From Chromobacterium sphagni (lineage in GTDB: Bacteria > Pseudomonadota > Gammaproteobacteria > Burkholderiales > Chromobacteriaceae), in NCBI RefSeq assembly GCF_001855555.1, contig NZ_MKCT01000011.1:1-33836 (forward strand): a stretch of DNA of 33,836 nt, in the 5' to 3' direction. The first letter of the stretch is position 1. Each line of letters opens with the position of its first letter. A program made the position numbers and the translations under genes. This document shows positions 1 to 9,547 of the stretch, piece by piece. The notes beneath the pieces were generated by a model. It saw only the letters and a program-made list of their open reading frames with translations, had not been told where the DNA came from and searched no databases.

Positions 1-2059
<2,059 letters not shown>

Positions 2060-2188
2060 ATCATTTGAGTGGCTTGGGAAACTGAGTGACGAAGATGGAG
2101 TGTGAGTGCGACACAATTGAGTACCCGAAAAAATATTCAGAACGCGTTGAGAGACGAGTTCAGGCTTCTTGAGTTTGTACCAGTTTAT

Positions 2189-2305
2189 GTCTGGTGGCCA
2201 TAGCGAGGTGGTCCCACGCCTTCCCATCCCGAACAGGACCGTGAAACGCCTTAGCGCCGATGATAGTGTGGCATTCGCCATGTGAAAGTAGGACACCGCC
2301 AGACG
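2189..2305 (+). rRNA. rrf: 5S ribosomal RNA, first copy
   Basis: This is a full-length 5S rRNA about 130 nt after 23S. Terminal helix I pairs GTCTGGTGG (from 2190) with CCGCCAGAC (to 2304). The conserved loop C CCCGAAC and the AGCGCCGATGATAGTGTGG segment are present. The 23S-5S spacer (2060-2188) contains no tRNA. Ends are good to about 2 nt. Confidence 0.95.
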
Positions 2306-2315
2306 CCCAATTTCT

Positions 2316-2340
2316 AACGCCAAGCCGATGACTTGGTGTT
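2316..2340 (+). other. Hairpin in the spacer between the two 5S genes
   Basis: AACGCCAAG (2316-2324) pairs with CTTGGTGTT (2332-2340) around a 7-nt loop, giving nine pairs including one G-U. No T-run follows, so it is more likely an RNA-processing stem between the 5S transcripts than a terminator. Confidence 0.4.
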
Positions 2341-2386
2341 GCGCTTCGTAAAAAGCCGAAAGCATTACGCAGTAGCGTTACCGTTT

Positions 2387-2503
2387 TGTCTGGTGACAAT
2401 AGCGAGATGGTACCACGCCTTCCCATTCCGAACAGGACCGTGAAACGTCTTAGCGCCGATGATAGTGTGGCATTCGCCATGTGAAAGTAGGACATCGCCA
2501 GAT
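2387..2503 (+). rRNA. rrf: 5S ribosomal RNA, second and divergent tandem copy
   Basis: A second complete 5S gene lies about 80 nt after the first and differs at 8 positions over about 116 nt. Several changes are paired: G-C becomes A-T in helix I (GTGGC/CACCG versus GTGAC/CATCG), and G-C becomes A-T in helix II (GAGGTG/CGCC versus GAGATG/CGTC). Structure is therefore kept and the copy is probably functional. It sits between the first 5S and the rrn terminator, so it should be co-transcribed. Its outermost pair is weakened to G-T. Confidence 0.9.
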
Positions 2504-2512
2504 TCCCCATTC

Positions 2513-2540
2513 AAGCCCCAGGCAATCGCCTGGGGCTTTT
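2513..2540 (+). terminator. Rho-independent terminator of the rRNA operon
   Basis: AAGCCCCAGGC (2513-2523) and GCCTGGGGCTT (2528-2538) form a perfect 11-bp stem with the 4-nt loop AATC, followed by T residues and a second T-run at about 2545-2549. It starts 10 nt after the second 5S gene. Confidence 0.9.
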
Positions 2541-2915
2541 GGCGTTTTTGTCGTTCCAGTGTCGGTTTGTCGCATTCTGCATGGCGGAAATTTTATGCTC
2601 AGACCAAATTGGCTAGGGCGGTTTGTCTTTTTAAGACAGTATTCATTCGCTATCAAATTTTCATACCTTACCTGGCGAAATGGCGAGGCAGGTCTCTGTA
2701 CTCTGGCTGTACAGGCTTCTGTTGATTTCCATATGCGGCGGGGGTGAATAAGGCATGGTGGGGGTTAGGCTGCAGCCCTTGCGCACGCTGATTTTGATAG
2801 CGGTTAAGTGCTAAAGAATATTTTATATTGTCCAACAAGATTGACCGCCCTTGTATACAATAGTCCGCTCACCCGGACGCGAGGCCGGGACTGCAAACAA
2901 TATTCGGAGAAACCC
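2541..2915. other. Intergenic region between rrn terminator and putA
   Basis: About 375 nt without a credible gene or tRNA. It is AT-richer near 2790-2865, where the putA promoter must lie. TTGATA at 2794-2799 has the -10-like AATATT (2817-2822) at 17-nt spacing. TATACAAT at 2854-2861 is a good -10-like box, but TTGACC at 2841 is only 9 nt before TACAAT, so that pair is not a normal sigma-70 promoter. A small hairpin (TGTCTT/AAGACA near 2630) has no clear role. Confidence 0.5.
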
Positions 2916-5900
2916 ATGCAATTTGAAGCCTTTGCTCATCATCAGACAGCTTTGCGCGATGCGATCACCGCCGCCTATCGGCGCGACGAGCGCGAGTGCG
3001 TGCAAGCCTTGCTGTCGCAGGCGGCGATGAGTCCGGAACAGGTGAAGTCGGTGCAGGAGCTGGCGCGCCGTTTGGTGACCGAGGTGCGTCGCGAACGCAC
3101 CCGAGCCAGCGGTGTGGATGCTTTGATGCACGAGTTCTCTCTGGACAGCAGCGAAGGAATTGCATTGATGTGCCTGGCCGAAGCCCTGCTGCGCATCCCC
3201 GACCGCGCCACCGCGGATAAGCTGATCCGCGACAAGATTTCCCGCGGCGACTGGAAAGCCCACCTGGGCAACAGCTCGTCGCTGTTCGTCAATGCCGCCG
3301 CCTGGGGCCTGCTGGTGACCGGCAAACTAGTCGCTTCGCATAGCGCCAACGGCCTGTCTTCGGCTATGACCCGCTTGATCGCCAAGGGCGGCGAACCGCT
3401 GATCCGCAAGGGCGTGGACATGGCGATGCGCATGCTGGGCAAGCAGTTCGTCACCGGCGAAACCATAGAGCAGGCCTTGGCCAACGGCCGCGAGCGCGAA
3501 GCGCGCGGCTACCGCTTCAGCTACGACATGCTGGGCGAGGCGGCGATGACCGAGGCCGACGCGCAGCGCTACTTGAAAGACTACGTCACAGCCATCCACG
3601 CCATCGGCAAGGAGTCCAACGGCCGCGGCATCTACGAAGGCCCTGGCATTTCGGTGAAATTGTCGGCCATCCATCCACGCTACAGCCGCCTCAAGCACGA
3701 GCGGATGATGACCGAGCTGCTGCCGCGCCTGAAGGATCTATTCCTGCTGGCCAAGCAATACAATATCGGCCTGAATATCGACGCCGAAGAAGCCGACCGC
3801 CTGGAAATTTCGATGGACCTGGTGGAGGCGCTGGCCAATGATCCCGATTTGAAAGACTTCGAAGGCATAGGCATCGTGGTGCAGGCTTACCAGAAGCGCT
3901 GTCCGTTTGTAATCGATTTCCTGATCGATCTGGCGCGCCGCACCGGCCACCGCTTCATGGTGCGGCTGGTGAAGGGCGCTTATTGGGACGCCGAGATCAA
4001 GCGCGCCCAGGTGGACGGCCTGCCGGGCTACCCGGTATATACCCGCAAGGTGTATACCGACGTGTCCTACCTTGCCTGCGCCAAGAAGCTGCTGGCCGCG
4101 CAGGACGCCATTTACCCGCAGTTCGCCACCCACAATGCCTACAGCCTGTCCGCGATCTACAATTTGGCTACCGGCCTGGATTATGAGTTCCAGTGCCTGC
4201 ACGGCATGGGCGAGACCCTGTACGACCAGGTGGTGGGCAAAGCCAAGCTGGGCAAGGCCTGCCGCATCTACGCGCCGGTGGGTTCGCACGAAACGCTGCT
4301 GGCCTACCTAGTGCGCCGCCTGCTGGAAAACGGCGCCAACTCCTCCTTCGTCAACCGCATCGTTGACGAGAGCGTGTCGATTGAGGAACTGGTGACCGAC
4401 CCGGTGGCCGAGGCGGCCAGCCATGCCGGCATGCCGCACGGCAAGATCGCGCTGCCAGACGAACTGTACGGCGCCGGCCGCCACAACTCCAAGGGCCTGG
4501 ACCTGTCCAGCGAGCATGTGCTGGCCACGTTGCAACTGGGCCTGCAGGCATCCGAGCAGCAACGCTGGGCAGCCTTCCCGATGCTGGGCGATGGCGACAT
4601 TGCCGATGGCCAGCTTCAGGAAGTGCGCAACCCGGCCGACCATAGCGACATCGTCGGCAAGGTGATAGAAGCCACTGCCGCCGACGTGGAGCGCGCCCTT
4701 GCGCAATCGGCAAGCTATGCCTCTGTCTGGGCCGCGACTCCGGTGGCGGAGCGCGCCGCCTGCCTGAACCGCATGGCTGATCTGATGGAAAGCCATATGC
4801 CGGCTCTGATGGGCCTGGCGGTGCGCGAGGCCGGCAAGACGCTGAACAACGCCATCGCCGAAGTGCGCGAGGCGGTAGACTTTTGCCGCTATTACGCCGC
4901 GCAGATCATTGCTGAGTTCGACAACGCCAGCCACCAGCCGTTGGGTCCGGTGGTGTGCATCAGTCCATGGAACTTCCCGCTGGCGATCTTCATCGGCGAA
5001 GTGGTCGCCTCGCTGGCCGCCGGCAACACCGTGCTGGCCAAGCCGGCCGAGCAGACCAGCCTGATCGCCGCCTACGCCGTGCGCCTGCTGCACCAGGCCG
5101 GCGTGCCGCGCGCGGCGCTGCAGTTGTTGCCGGGCCGCGGCGAAGTGGTGGGAGCGGCGTTGACCGGCGATGCGCGGGTACAGGGCGTGATCTTCACCGG
5201 CTCCACCGAGGTGGCGCAGATCATCAACCGCACGCTGGCCAAGCGCGGCGAAGACACCGTGCTGGTGGCGGAAACCGGCGGCATGAACGCGATGATCATG
5301 GACAGCTCGGCGCTGCCGGAGCAGGTGGTGGCCGATGTGCTCAGTTCGGCGTTTGATTCCGCCGGCCAGCGCTGTTCGGCGCTGCGCGTGCTGTATCTGC
5401 AGCACGACATCGCCGACAAGGTGATCGCGATGATCAAGGGCGCGATGGACGAATTGACCGTGGGCAACCCGGCCAAGCTCACCACCGATGTCGGCCCGGT
5501 GATAGACGCCGAGGCGCAGGCCGGCCTGCTGGCGCACATCGACAAGATGAAGCAGAGCGCGCGAGCGGTGCACCAGACCCGGCTGTCCGCTGAATGCGAG
5601 GGCGGCACTTTCGTGACGCCGACGCTGTTCGAGATCGACAACCTGTCCGAACTGAAGCGCGAAGTGTTCGGCCCGGTGCTGCACGTGTTGCGCTTCGCCG
5701 CCGGCGACATCGACAAGGTGGTGGCCGAGATCAACGCCACCGGCTATGGCCTGACCCATGGCATACACAGCCGCATCGACGAAACCATCGCCGATATCTG
5801 CGCGCGCATCAAGGTGGGCAATGTTTACGTCAACCGCAACATTGTCGGCGCGGTGGTGGGCGTGCAGCCGTTCGGCGGCGAAGGCAAGTCCGGCACCGGC

Positions 5901-6509
5901 CCCAAGGCCGGCGGCCCGTTCTACCTGTACCGCCTGAGCCGCGCCGCCTGGCAGCCCAGCCTGGCGGCCGACAAGCAGGATGCCAAGCTGGACGCCCTGG
6001 ATGCGTTGGCTGCCGCTGCCAAGGCGCAAGGCCTGGCGCTGGATGCGTTTATCGCCACAGTCCGCAAGGACAGTCCGCTGGCGCACGGCGTCAGCCTGCC
6101 GGGACCGACCGGCGAGAACAACACGCTGCAGTTCGCCGCGCGCGGCAAGGTGGGCTGCGTGGCGCCGGATGAGGCGGCTTTGGCCGAGCAGCTGGCGGCG
6201 GCGTTCGCCGGCGGCAACCGCGCGGTGGTGGCCAGGGGCGGCGCGGGCGACAAGCTGGCGTCGCTGCTTGCCGGCCATGTCGAGCTGGCGGCTGACGTGC
6301 TGGCGGCCGACGTCGACGCGGTGCTGTTTGCCGGAGAGGGCGAGCAGGATGCCCGCCGCAGGCTGGCGGACCGCGATGGCGCGCTGGTGCCGCTGATCCT
6401 GCGCGACGCGCGAGGCTACAATATTCACCGGCTGGTGGTGGAGCGCGCGGTCAGCGTCAACACCACGGCGGCGGGCGGCAACGCCAGCCTGATGAGCATG
6501 AGCGAATAA
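2916..6509 (+). CDS. putA: Bifunctional proline dehydrogenase / L-glutamate gamma-semialdehyde dehydrogenase PutA
   Basis: PutA oxidises proline to P5C (FAD domain) and then to glutamate (NAD domain). The ATG at 2916 has GGAG at 2906-2909; an in-frame upstream ATG at 2808 lacks support. The product is 1197 residues. The proline dehydrogenase barrel (about 190-480) has YWDAEIKRAQ from Y356. The aldehyde dehydrogenase domain (about 560-1005) has Glu786 (ETGG) and catalytic Cys820 (GQRCSALR). A C-terminal ALDH-like tail runs to 1197. The N-terminal ribbon-helix-helix DNA-binding domain of E. coli PutA (1320 residues) is absent, so this matches type B PutA: enzyme only, not its own repressor. The gene is monocistronic, with its own terminator. 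Confidence 0.96.
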   Translation: MQFEAFAHHQTALRDAITAAYRRDERECVQALLSQAAMSPEQVKSVQELARRLVTEVRRERTRASGVDALMHEFSLDSSEGIALMCLAEALLRIPDRATADKLIRDKISRGDWKAHLGNSSSLFVNAAAWGLLVTGKLVASHSANGLSSAMTRLIAKGGEPLIRKGVDMAMRMLGKQFVTGETIEQALANGREREARGYRFSYDMLGEAAMTEADAQRYLKDYVTAIHAIGKESNGRGIYEGPGISVKLSAIHPRYSRLKHERMMTELLPRLKDLFLLAKQYNIGLNIDAEEADRLEISMDLVEALANDPDLKDFEGIGIVVQAYQKRCPFVIDFLIDLARRTGHRFMVRLVKGAYWDAEIKRAQVDGLPGYPVYTRKVYTDVSYLACAKKLLAAQDAIYPQFATHNAYSLSAIYNLATGLDYEFQCLHGMGETLYDQVVGKAKLGKACRIYAPVGSHETLLAYLVRRLLENGANSSFVNRIVDESVSIEELVTDPVAEAASHAGMPHGKIALPDELYGAGRHNSKGLDLSSEHVLATLQLGLQASEQQRWAAFPMLGDGDIADGQLQEVRNPADHSDIVGKVIEATAADVERALAQSASYASVWAATPVAERAACLNRMADLMESHMPALMGLAVREAGKTLNNAIAEVREAVDFCRYYAAQIIAEFDNASHQPLGPVVCISPWNFPLAIFIGEVVASLAAGNTVLAKPAEQTSLIAAYAVRLLHQAGVPRAALQLLPGRGEVVGAALTGDARVQGVIFTGSTEVAQIINRTLAKRGEDTVLVAETGGMNAMIMDSSALPEQVVADVLSSAFDSAGQRCSALRVLYLQHDIADKVIAMIKGAMDELTVGNPAKLTTDVGPVIDAEAQAGLLAHIDKMKQSARAVHQTRLSAECEGGTFVTPTLFEIDNLSELKREVFGPVLHVLRFAAGDIDKVVAEINATGYGLTHGIHSRIDETIADICARIKVGNVYVNRNIVGAVVGVQPFGGEGKSGTGPKAGGPFYLYRLSRAAWQPSLAADKQDAKLDALDALAAAAKAQGLALDAFIATVRKDSPLAHGVSLPGPTGENNTLQFAARGKVGCVAPDEAALAEQLAAAFAGGNRAVVARGGAGDKLASLLAGHVELAADVLAADVDAVLFAGEGEQDARRRLADRDGALVPLILRDARGYNIHRLVVERAVSVNTTAAGGNASLMSMSE

Positions 6510-6522
6510 TCAACTTGCCAGG

Positions 6523-6558
6523 CTCTGGCCGCGTTGAAATAATGCGGCCAGAGTTTTT
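6523..6558 (+). terminator. Rho-independent terminator after putA
   Basis: CTCTGGCCGC (6523-6532) pairs perfectly with GCGGCCAGAG (6544-6553) around an 11-nt loop, followed by TTTTT. It starts 14 nt after the putA stop and closes that transcription unit before the next gene. Confidence 0.9.
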
Positions 6559-6624
6559 ACTTTAAGAGCAAGACTGGAGCCGGCCGTTGGCTGGTTGTGT
6601 TGAAGCAAGAGAGGAACTTAAAAG

Positions 6625-7848
6625 ATGCAAGTATCCAAGCTGTCTACCCTGACTCTGGCGGTTGCCGCCGCTGTTGCCCTGTCCGCCTGCGGCAAGAAGG
6701 AAGAAGCCGCTCCGGCAGGCGCCGCTTCGGCTCCGGCCCAGGCGAGCGCTGGCGGCGACGTGATCAAGATCGGCTTCGCCGCGCCGTTGACCGGCCCGCA
6801 GTCGCACTACGGCGAGGAATACAAGAACGGCGTGACCCTGGCGATCGAAGACGCCAACGCCGACAAGCCGACCATCGCCGGCAAGCCGGTCACCTTCGAA
6901 CTGGATGCCCAGGACGACCAGGCTGATCCGAAAACCGCCACCCAGCTGGCGCAGAAGTTCGTCGACGAGAAAGTCGCCGGCATCATCGGCCACTTCAATT
7001 CCGGCACCGCGATCCCGGCCTCCAAAATCTACTCCGACGCCGGCATCCCGATGATCGCGATGGCCACCTCGCCGGTATTCACTGCGCAAGGCTTCAAGAA
7101 CACCTTCCGTTCGATGACCTCCGACACCCAGCAGGGCGGCGTGATGGGCAAGTTCGTGGTGCAGAACCTGAAGGCGAAGAAGATCGTCATCGTCGACGAC
7201 CGCACCGCCTACGGCCAGGGCCTGGCCGACGAATTCGAGAAGTCGGCCCGCGCCGCCGGCGGCGAGGTGGTGAAGCGCGAATTCACCAATGACAAGGCCA
7301 CCGACTTCACCGCCATCCTCACCTCGATCAAAGGCGTGAGCCCGGATGCGGTGTTCTACGGCGGCGCCGACGCGCAGTCCGCGCCGATGACCAAGCAGAT
7401 GAAGCGCCTGGGCATCAAGGCTCCGCTGATCTCCGGCGAAATGACCAAGACCCCGACCTTCCTGCAGCTGGCGGGCAAAGAAGCCGACGGCACCATCGCT
7501 TCGCTGGCCGGCCTGCCGCTGGAGCAGATGCCAGGCGGCAAGGACTACGAATCGCGCTACAAGGCCCGCTTCAAGTCCGACGTGGCCACCTACTCGCCGT
7601 ACGGCTACGACGCCACCCGCACGCTGATCCAGGCAATGAAGGACGCCAACTCGGCCGATCCCAAGGTCTACCTGCCGGTGCTGGCCAAGATCACCCACCA
7701 TGGCGTGACCTCCGGCAATTGGACCTATGATGACAAGGGCGACCTGAAAGACGGCGGCATCACCGTCTACAAGGTGGAAAACGGCCAGTGGAAAGTGCTG
7801 GAAACCGTCGGCGGCGGCGCGGCCAAGGACGCATCCGCAGCCAAGTAA
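6625..7848 (+). CDS. ABC transporter substrate-binding lipoprotein, branched-chain amino acid (LivK/LivJ) type
   Basis: A 407-residue solute-binding protein of the Leu/Ile/Val family. The N-terminus has a signal peptide ending in the lipobox L19-S-A-C22, so it is predicted to be lipid-anchored. An Ala/Pro-rich linker (about 25-45) follows, then a type I periplasmic-binding fold starting at IKIGFAAPLTGPQ. Segments such as GIIGHFNSGTAIPAS and YSPYGYDATRTL are typical of the family. A purine-rich GAGAGGA lies about 10 nt before the ATG. No liv permease or ATPase genes are adjacent, so its partner transporter must be elsewhere. Family membership is clear; the ligand (Leu/Ile/Val or another amino acid) cannot be read from sequence. 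Its position after putA makes an amino-acid uptake role reasonable. Confidence 0.9.
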   Translation: MQVSKLSTLTLAVAAAVALSACGKKEEAAPAGAASAPAQASAGGDVIKIGFAAPLTGPQSHYGEEYKNGVTLAIEDANADKPTIAGKPVTFELDAQDDQADPKTATQLAQKFVDEKVAGIIGHFNSGTAIPASKIYSDAGIPMIAMATSPVFTAQGFKNTFRSMTSDTQQGGVMGKFVVQNLKAKKIVIVDDRTAYGQGLADEFEKSARAAGGEVVKREFTNDKATDFTAILTSIKGVSPDAVFYGGADAQSAPMTKQMKRLGIKAPLISGEMTKTPTFLQLAGKEADGTIASLAGLPLEQMPGGKDYESRYKARFKSDVATYSPYGYDATRTLIQAMKDANSADPKVYLPVLAKITHHGVTSGNWTYDDKGDLKDGGITVYKVENGQWKVLETVGGGAAKDASAAK

Positions 7849-7869
7849 TCCGGGTTTTGTCCGGCAAGG

Positions 7870-7897
7870 AAACGGCGCGAGAGCTCGCGCCGTTTTT
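7870..7897 (+). terminator. Rho-independent terminator after the binding-protein gene
   Basis: AAACGGCGCGA (7870-7880) and TCGCGCCGTTT (7885-7895) form an 11-bp stem with a short GAGC loop, running into TTTTT. The A-run before the stem means it could also work on the opposite strand. Confidence 0.9.
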
Positions 7898-7980
7898 GCG
7901 TCTGCCGCCGGCGGGCGCAAAGCCGCAGACAGATGGCTCGGGACGCGTTAGCATGCCGGCGTGAGCAATATTAGCCGGGA

Positions 7981-8340
7981 ATGTTTGTGACTCAAGAAGC
8001 AAAACAAAGCGCGCTGCCTTCGCCCTGCATAGGCGTGTGCCGGCTGGACGACGGCGGGCAGGTCTGTACCGGCTGCCGCCGCACGCTGGGCGAGATCGCC
8101 GGCTGGTCGGCCTTCAGCGCGGATCAAAAGAAGCAGGTGTGGGAACGGCTGCTGGCCTTGCCTATGCCGGTGCAGGCCAAGACCTGTCCGCGCTGCGGCA
8201 ACGGCTTTACCTGCGGCGCCGGCGGCGAGGCGGGCGGCTGCTGGTGCGCCGAGCTGCCGCGGCAGCTGTCGCCCAGCGAGGCTGCCAGCGATTGTCTGTG
8301 CCCGGCGTGCCTGCAGAAGCAATTGCGCGCTGGCGTCTGA
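7981..8340 (+). CDS. Cysteine-rich protein: DUF1289 domain fused to a CWC-type domain
   Basis: A 119-residue protein with twelve cysteines. The N-terminal part (about 14-60) fits DUF1289: SPCIGVCRLD, then CTGCRRTLGEIAGW, giving C16, C20, C29 and C32. The C-terminal part fits the 'cysteine-rich CWC' family: CPRCGNGFTCGAGG, GCWCAELP and CLCPACL (C69, C72, C78, C87, C89, C105, C107, C110). The pattern suggests metal (zinc or Fe-S) binding, but no function is established. ATG 7981 has GGGA immediately before it, which is too close for a ribosome site; GTG at 7987 (third codon) would have normal spacing and may be the true start. It is followed by 156 nt with no recognised feature. Confidence 0.8.
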   Translation: MFVTQEAKQSALPSPCIGVCRLDDGGQVCTGCRRTLGEIAGWSAFSADQKKQVWERLLALPMPVQAKTCPRCGNGFTCGAGGEAGGCWCAELPRQLSPSEAASDCLCPACLQKQLRAGV

Positions 8341-8496
8341 TGGATGGCTTGCCTGCGGCTGAAGCCTGCTGCGGGCATTTTCCCCGGTTCCAAGCTTGAT
8401 GCCGCAAGCGGCTGGACATGGCAGCGCGCGGTTTGGCGGGCTGGAGAGCATCGCCGGCGCGGCATCGGCCGCGCTGTCACTGGCAAAGGAGGCGAC

Positions 8497-9279
8497 ATGT
8501 TCGAGCAGGATGTGGTGCGTTACCAGGTGGAGGACGGCATTGTCCGGATTGTGCTGAACCGGCCGGATTGCCTGAATGCGATGAACCGGCCGCTGCTGCG
8601 CCAGTTGCTGGCCGCGCTGGAGTTGGCGGCGGTGGACGAGGCGGCCGGGGCGGTGATCATCACCGGCCATGGCCGGGCGTTTTCAGCCGGGGCGGATATC
8701 CGTTTTCTCAATCAGGCTGCGCCGGCCGAAGTGCGGGAGCTGGCGCGGCTGGCGGTGGCGGTGACCAGTCGGATCGAGACGCTGGGCAAGGTGGTGCTGG
8801 CCGCGGTCAACGGGGACGCGCTGGGCGGCGGGCTGGAGATCGCCGAGGCCTGCACGCTGCGGCTGGCGGCCGAGGATGCGCGCTTCGGCCACCCGGAGGT
8901 GAGCATAGGCGCGGTGGCCGGTTTTGGCGGCACCACCCGGCTGCCGCGGCTGATAGGCAAGGGCCGCGCGGCGGAGTTGCTGTTGACCGGCAGACTGATG
9001 GACGCCGAAGAGGCCTGCCGACTGGGCCTGGTCAACCGGGTGGTGGCGCCGCAGGATTTGCCGGCGGAGTCGGAAAAGCTGCTGCGCGGAATATTGGCCC
9101 AGTCGCCGACGGCGGTGCGGCTGAGCTGGGAGGCGATCCATCGCGGTCTCAGTCTGACGGAGGACGAGTCGGCGCGGCTGGGCGCCGATTACTTCGGCCT
9201 GGCGGCGCAGTCCGAAGACTTCCGCATCGGCACCCGCGCCTTTCTCGACAAGCAGACGCCAAGCTTCAAGGGCCGTTGA
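8497..9279 (+). CDS. Enoyl-CoA hydratase/isomerase family protein
   Basis: A 260-residue crotonase-fold enzyme. The start at 8497 is fixed by a near-perfect AAAGGAGG (8485-8492); the frame stays open upstream but has no such site. AFSAGADIRFL (61-71) is the CoA/oxyanion-hole motif and GDALGGGLEIAEA (106-118) the second one. Both acidic residues of true hydratases are present: Glu114 in GGGLE and Glu134 in GHPEVSIG. It should therefore hydrate a 2-enoyl-CoA rather than act only as an isomerase. The substrate is unknown; fatty acid or amino acid catabolism is possible. No other beta-oxidation genes adjoin it. Confidence 0.88.
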   Translation: MFEQDVVRYQVEDGIVRIVLNRPDCLNAMNRPLLRQLLAALELAAVDEAAGAVIITGHGRAFSAGADIRFLNQAAPAEVRELARLAVAVTSRIETLGKVVLAAVNGDALGGGLEIAEACTLRLAAEDARFGHPEVSIGAVAGFGGTTRLPRLIGKGRAAELLLTGRLMDAEEACRLGLVNRVVAPQDLPAESEKLLRGILAQSPTAVRLSWEAIHRGLSLTEDESARLGADYFGLAAQSEDFRIGTRAFLDKQTPSFKGR

Positions 9280-9291
9280 GCCCGAGGGGAG

Positions 9292-9498
9292 ATGAAGCCA
9301 GGCGTCACGCTATTGACCCCGGGCGACGTCTATTTGGCCTGTTGCGTTTTTACCGCGAGGGGCTGAAGAGTGAAGGCATCGTGGGTACAGAGTTCGAGCA
9401 TGGCGCAGCGGTGTTTTTCCAGCTGGCCGGCGGATTGCGGCTGACGCTGTATCCGAGGAGCCGAGTGGCGCACGATTGTGGATTGCCGCAGGATGCCG
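9292..9498 (+). pseudogene. Remnant of a VOC (glyoxalase/bleomycin-resistance) family gene
   Basis: The gap between the hydratase and cobQ holds a decayed gene. GAGGGGA (9284-9290) and ATG 9292 open a frame reading MKPGVTLLT, the usual start of small VOC proteins, but it stops at 9364-9366. From 9342 another frame reads LRFYREGL, then EGIVGTEFEHGAAVFF, GGLRLTLYPRS and DCGLP, a clear match to the first half of VOC proteins of about 125 residues. The joining segment is about 4 nt too short for the expected reading, which explains the frame change. The homology stops near 9498, so the C-terminal half, including remaining metal and substrate ligands, is missing. It cannot encode a working enzyme. 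Identification is by remembered family pattern. Confidence 0.68.
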
Positions 9499-9547
9499 GC
9501 GGTGCTATAGAGGGCGCTTCCCGGAAAATACGCGCTAGGAGACCGCC

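Noticed and set aside
2841-2861. TTGACC and TATACAAT as a putA promoter
   Set aside because: Only 9 nt separate the two boxes, too short for sigma-70; one of them may be used with another partner.
2060-2915. tRNA genes around the 5S genes
   Set aside because: No cloverleaf with GTTCRA and CCA-type ends was found in the spacers or downstream of the terminator.
4308-6428. A 706-codon open frame on the - strand opposite putA
   Set aside because: Shadow frame produced by high GC at third positions; it lacks a ribosome site, has Arg/His/Gln-rich low-information sequence, and putA on the + strand is certain.
9280-9547. Cobalamin riboswitch before cobQ
   Set aside because: No B12-box-like motif is seen, and the space is taken up by the VOC remnant.
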